Shown here in pieces: positions 5,635-6,784 of a DNA stretch of 6,784 bases. Location of the stretch: the NCBI GenBank assembly GCA_020722245.1, contig DYLE01000134.1, positions 1 to 6,784 of the forward strand, read 5' to 3'. Origin of the DNA: Desulfonema limicola (GTDB lineage: Bacteria; Desulfobacterota; Desulfobacteria; Desulfobacterales; Desulfosalsimonadaceae). The position numbers and the translations under genes are program-made. Positions within the stretch are counted from its first letter, which is position 1, and each line of letters opens with the position of its first letter. Below the pieces are notes generated by a model. That model worked only from the letters and a program-made list of their open reading frames with translations. It was not told the DNA's origin and made no database searches.

Positions 5635-6630
5635 TTACCAGCGGATCAGGCTTGCGGCCCAGGTGAATCCGGAACCGAAGGAGACCATCACGATGAGGTT
5701 GTTTTCGGAAATTATTTTTTTTTCCAGGATTTCACTGAGCGCGATGGGAATGGAAGCGGCCGTGGTGTTCCCGTATGCTTCGATATTGCTGTAAAATTTT
5801 TCCTGAGGCACGCCCAGCCGGTGGGCTGCGAACTGGTTAATGCGGAGATTGGCCTGATGGGGGATATACAGATCGATGTCAGTTGTTTTCAGGTTGTTTT
5901 CCTTAAGCACGGCTTCAATAACTTCTGGGATTTTGGTGACCGCATGTTTAAAAACCTCCTTGCCGATCATTTTCGGCCAGATGTCCCCGTTGGTGAGCGA
6001 TGTTTCCGTGATATAGGGTTTTTTGCTGATATCCCAGATATCGAGTTTCAATATTTCCGCATACCGTCCGTCCGCATGCAGATGGGTGGTCAGGATTCCT
6101 CTGGACTCATCTTCGGAAGGACCCACCACCACCGCGCCTGCGCCATCCCCGAACAAGACCGCCACATCCCGGCCTGCATTGGTGAAGTTAAGGGCGCTGG
6201 AATGCACCTCGGCGCCGACCAGGAGCACCCTCTTGTACACGCCGGCGCGCACAAAGGCGTCCGCAACGGCAAGGCCATATAAAAACCCCGTGCACTGGTT
6301 GCGGACATCCAGACAGCCGATTTCAGAAAGGCCCAGCTTCGCCTGAAGGTACACCCCGCTGCCGGGGAAATGGTGATCCGGGCTTAAGGTGGCAAAGATG
6401 AGAAAATCGATATCCTCGAGCTGAAGTCCGGCGTTTTGGATGGCCTGCCGTGAGGCATGGGCCGCGAGATCCGAGCAGTAAACCCCCTCGTCTGCAAATC
6501 GTCTTTCCACGATTCCGGTCCTCTGCTGAATCCATTCATCACTGGTGTCAAACATTTTGGCCAGGTCGAAGTTGGTCACCACCCGTTCCGGAAGATACCT
6601 CCCCACCCCAAGAATTCGCGCTCTTATCAT
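5635..6630 (-). CDS. fabH: Beta-ketoacyl-ACP synthase III (FabH-like)
   Basis: Cytoplasmic thiolase-fold enzyme of 331 residues. Classical FabH condenses acetyl-CoA with malonyl-ACP to start fatty-acid synthesis. All three catalytic residues are present (numbering from ATG 6630): Cys113 in RNQCTGFLYGL, His258 in YIPHQANLRI and Asn288 in AYGNTTAAS. Also visible are the N-terminal WIQQRTGI segment, FGDGAGAVVV in the middle and the C-terminal SFGSGFTW. The NQCTGF active site differs from the AACSGF-like one of E. coli FabH and places it in a FabH-like subgroup. It could prime with other acyl groups or serve a secondary pathway. Usual partners plsX, fabD and acpP are not in view. ATG 6630 is preferred over TTG 6633 because AAGGGGG is 7 nt from the ATG. 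It has its own candidate promoter. Confidence 0.93.
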   Translation of the reverse strand: MIRARILGVGRYLPERVVTNFDLAKMFDTSDEWIQQRTGIVERRFADEGVYCSDLAAHASRQAIQNAGLQLEDIDFLIFATLSPDHHFPGSGVYLQAKLGLSEIGCLDVRNQCTGFLYGLAVADAFVRAGVYKRVLLVGAEVHSSALNFTNAGRDVAVLFGDGAGAVVVGPSEDESRGILTTHLHADGRYAEILKLDIWDISKKPYITETSLTNGDIWPKMIGKEVFKHAVTKIPEVIEAVLKENNLKTTDIDLYIPHQANLRINQFAAHRLGVPQEKFYSNIEAYGNTTAASIPIALSEILEKKIISENNLIVMVSFGSGFTWAASLIRW

Positions 6631-6637
6631 CAATAAA

Positions 6638-6644
6638 CCCCCTT
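6638..6644 (-). promoter_or_regulatory. Ribosome binding site of the FabH-like gene
   Basis: AAGGGGG on the minus strand is 7 nt before ATG 6630 but only 4 nt before the in-frame TTG at 6633. This favours the ATG start. Confidence 0.7.
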
Positions 6645-6687
6645 GAATTTATGCGCCACCATGGGCTATCTTTTTTTACTGGAAGAC

Positions 6688-6718
6688 ACTATACATCGAG
6701 ACGATCGAAGTTTGTCAA
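6688..6718 (-). promoter_or_regulatory. Candidate sigma-70 promoter of the FabH-like gene
   Basis: On the minus strand a perfect -35 box TTGACA (6713-6718) is followed after 19 bp by TATAGT (6688-6693), a 5-of-6 match to the -10 box. The spacer is 2 bp longer than ideal. Transcription would begin near 6681, giving a leader of about 50 nt. Confidence 0.55.
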
Positions 6719-6720
6719 TA

Positions 6721-6770
6721 GAAAAACCGAACCCAAAATCCGCGATTGATTTTACGCGGGGTGGTTTTTC
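6721..6770. terminator. Terminator-like palindrome upstream of the FabH promoter
   Basis: GAAAAACC (6721-6728) and GGTTTTTC (6763-6770) are perfect complements and enclose CCGCG (6740-6744) and CGCGG (6755-6759). Read on either strand, a GC stem is followed by a T run. It probably terminates a gene lying right of the window and insulates the FabH promoter; which direction it serves cannot be seen. Confidence 0.4.
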
Positions 6771-6784
6771 CGGATCGTGAGGGC

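Noticed and set aside
5602..6282. Open 226-codon frame on the plus strand opposite the FabH-like gene.
   Set aside because: It is the antisense shadow of a gene with intact catalytic motifs, and its product has no recognisable family features.

Overview
The window looks like chromosomal DNA of a Gram-negative bacterium, most likely a Desulfobacterota (sulfate-reducer-type deltaproteobacterium). This is an inference from protein flavour: a FabH-like synthase with an NQCTGF active site, a stand-alone GAF protein, and a Kdo/WaaP-type LPS kinase that implies an outer membrane. No ribosomal RNA, tRNA or CRISPR array is present.

Left part (1-2271): a possible terminator of an off-window gene, then a two-component operon on the plus strand. 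It holds an OmpR/PhoB-type response regulator with a GTG start, followed through an ATGA overlap by a membrane histidine kinase. The kinase stop again overlaps an ATG (2268), but the frame that follows is broken. It looks like the remains of a third operon gene encoding a small membrane protein (2268-2518).

Middle part (2493-4067): a decayed IS110-family insertion sequence on the minus strand. The transposase can be followed from 3767 to 2510 through one internal deletion, three frameshifts and one nonsense codon, so it is dead. The non-coding stretch upstream of its start is unusually rich in inverted repeats, including a nested stem-loop at 3840-3910 and overlapping hairpins at 3950-3995. 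IS110 elements encode their bridge RNA in such a flank, so this is the most interesting non-coding part of the window, though unproven.

Right part (4068-6784): a KdkA-like LPS kinase gene on the plus strand converges with a minus-strand GAF-domain gene, with only 14 bp between them. Upstream of the GAF gene, on the same strand, lies a FabH-like beta-ketoacyl-ACP synthase III gene. Both minus-strand genes have good Shine-Dalgarno sequences and candidate sigma-70-type promoters of their own, so they need not be one operon. A terminator-like palindrome closes the window near 6721-6770.

The response regulator and kinase clearly work together, as sensor and transcription factor. The LPS kinase and FabH both belong to envelope lipid biology, but nothing in the sequence ties them into one pathway. 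I did not find a convincing new multi-gene system. The items most worth checking are the structured flank of the dead IS110 element and the broken third gene of the two-component operon.
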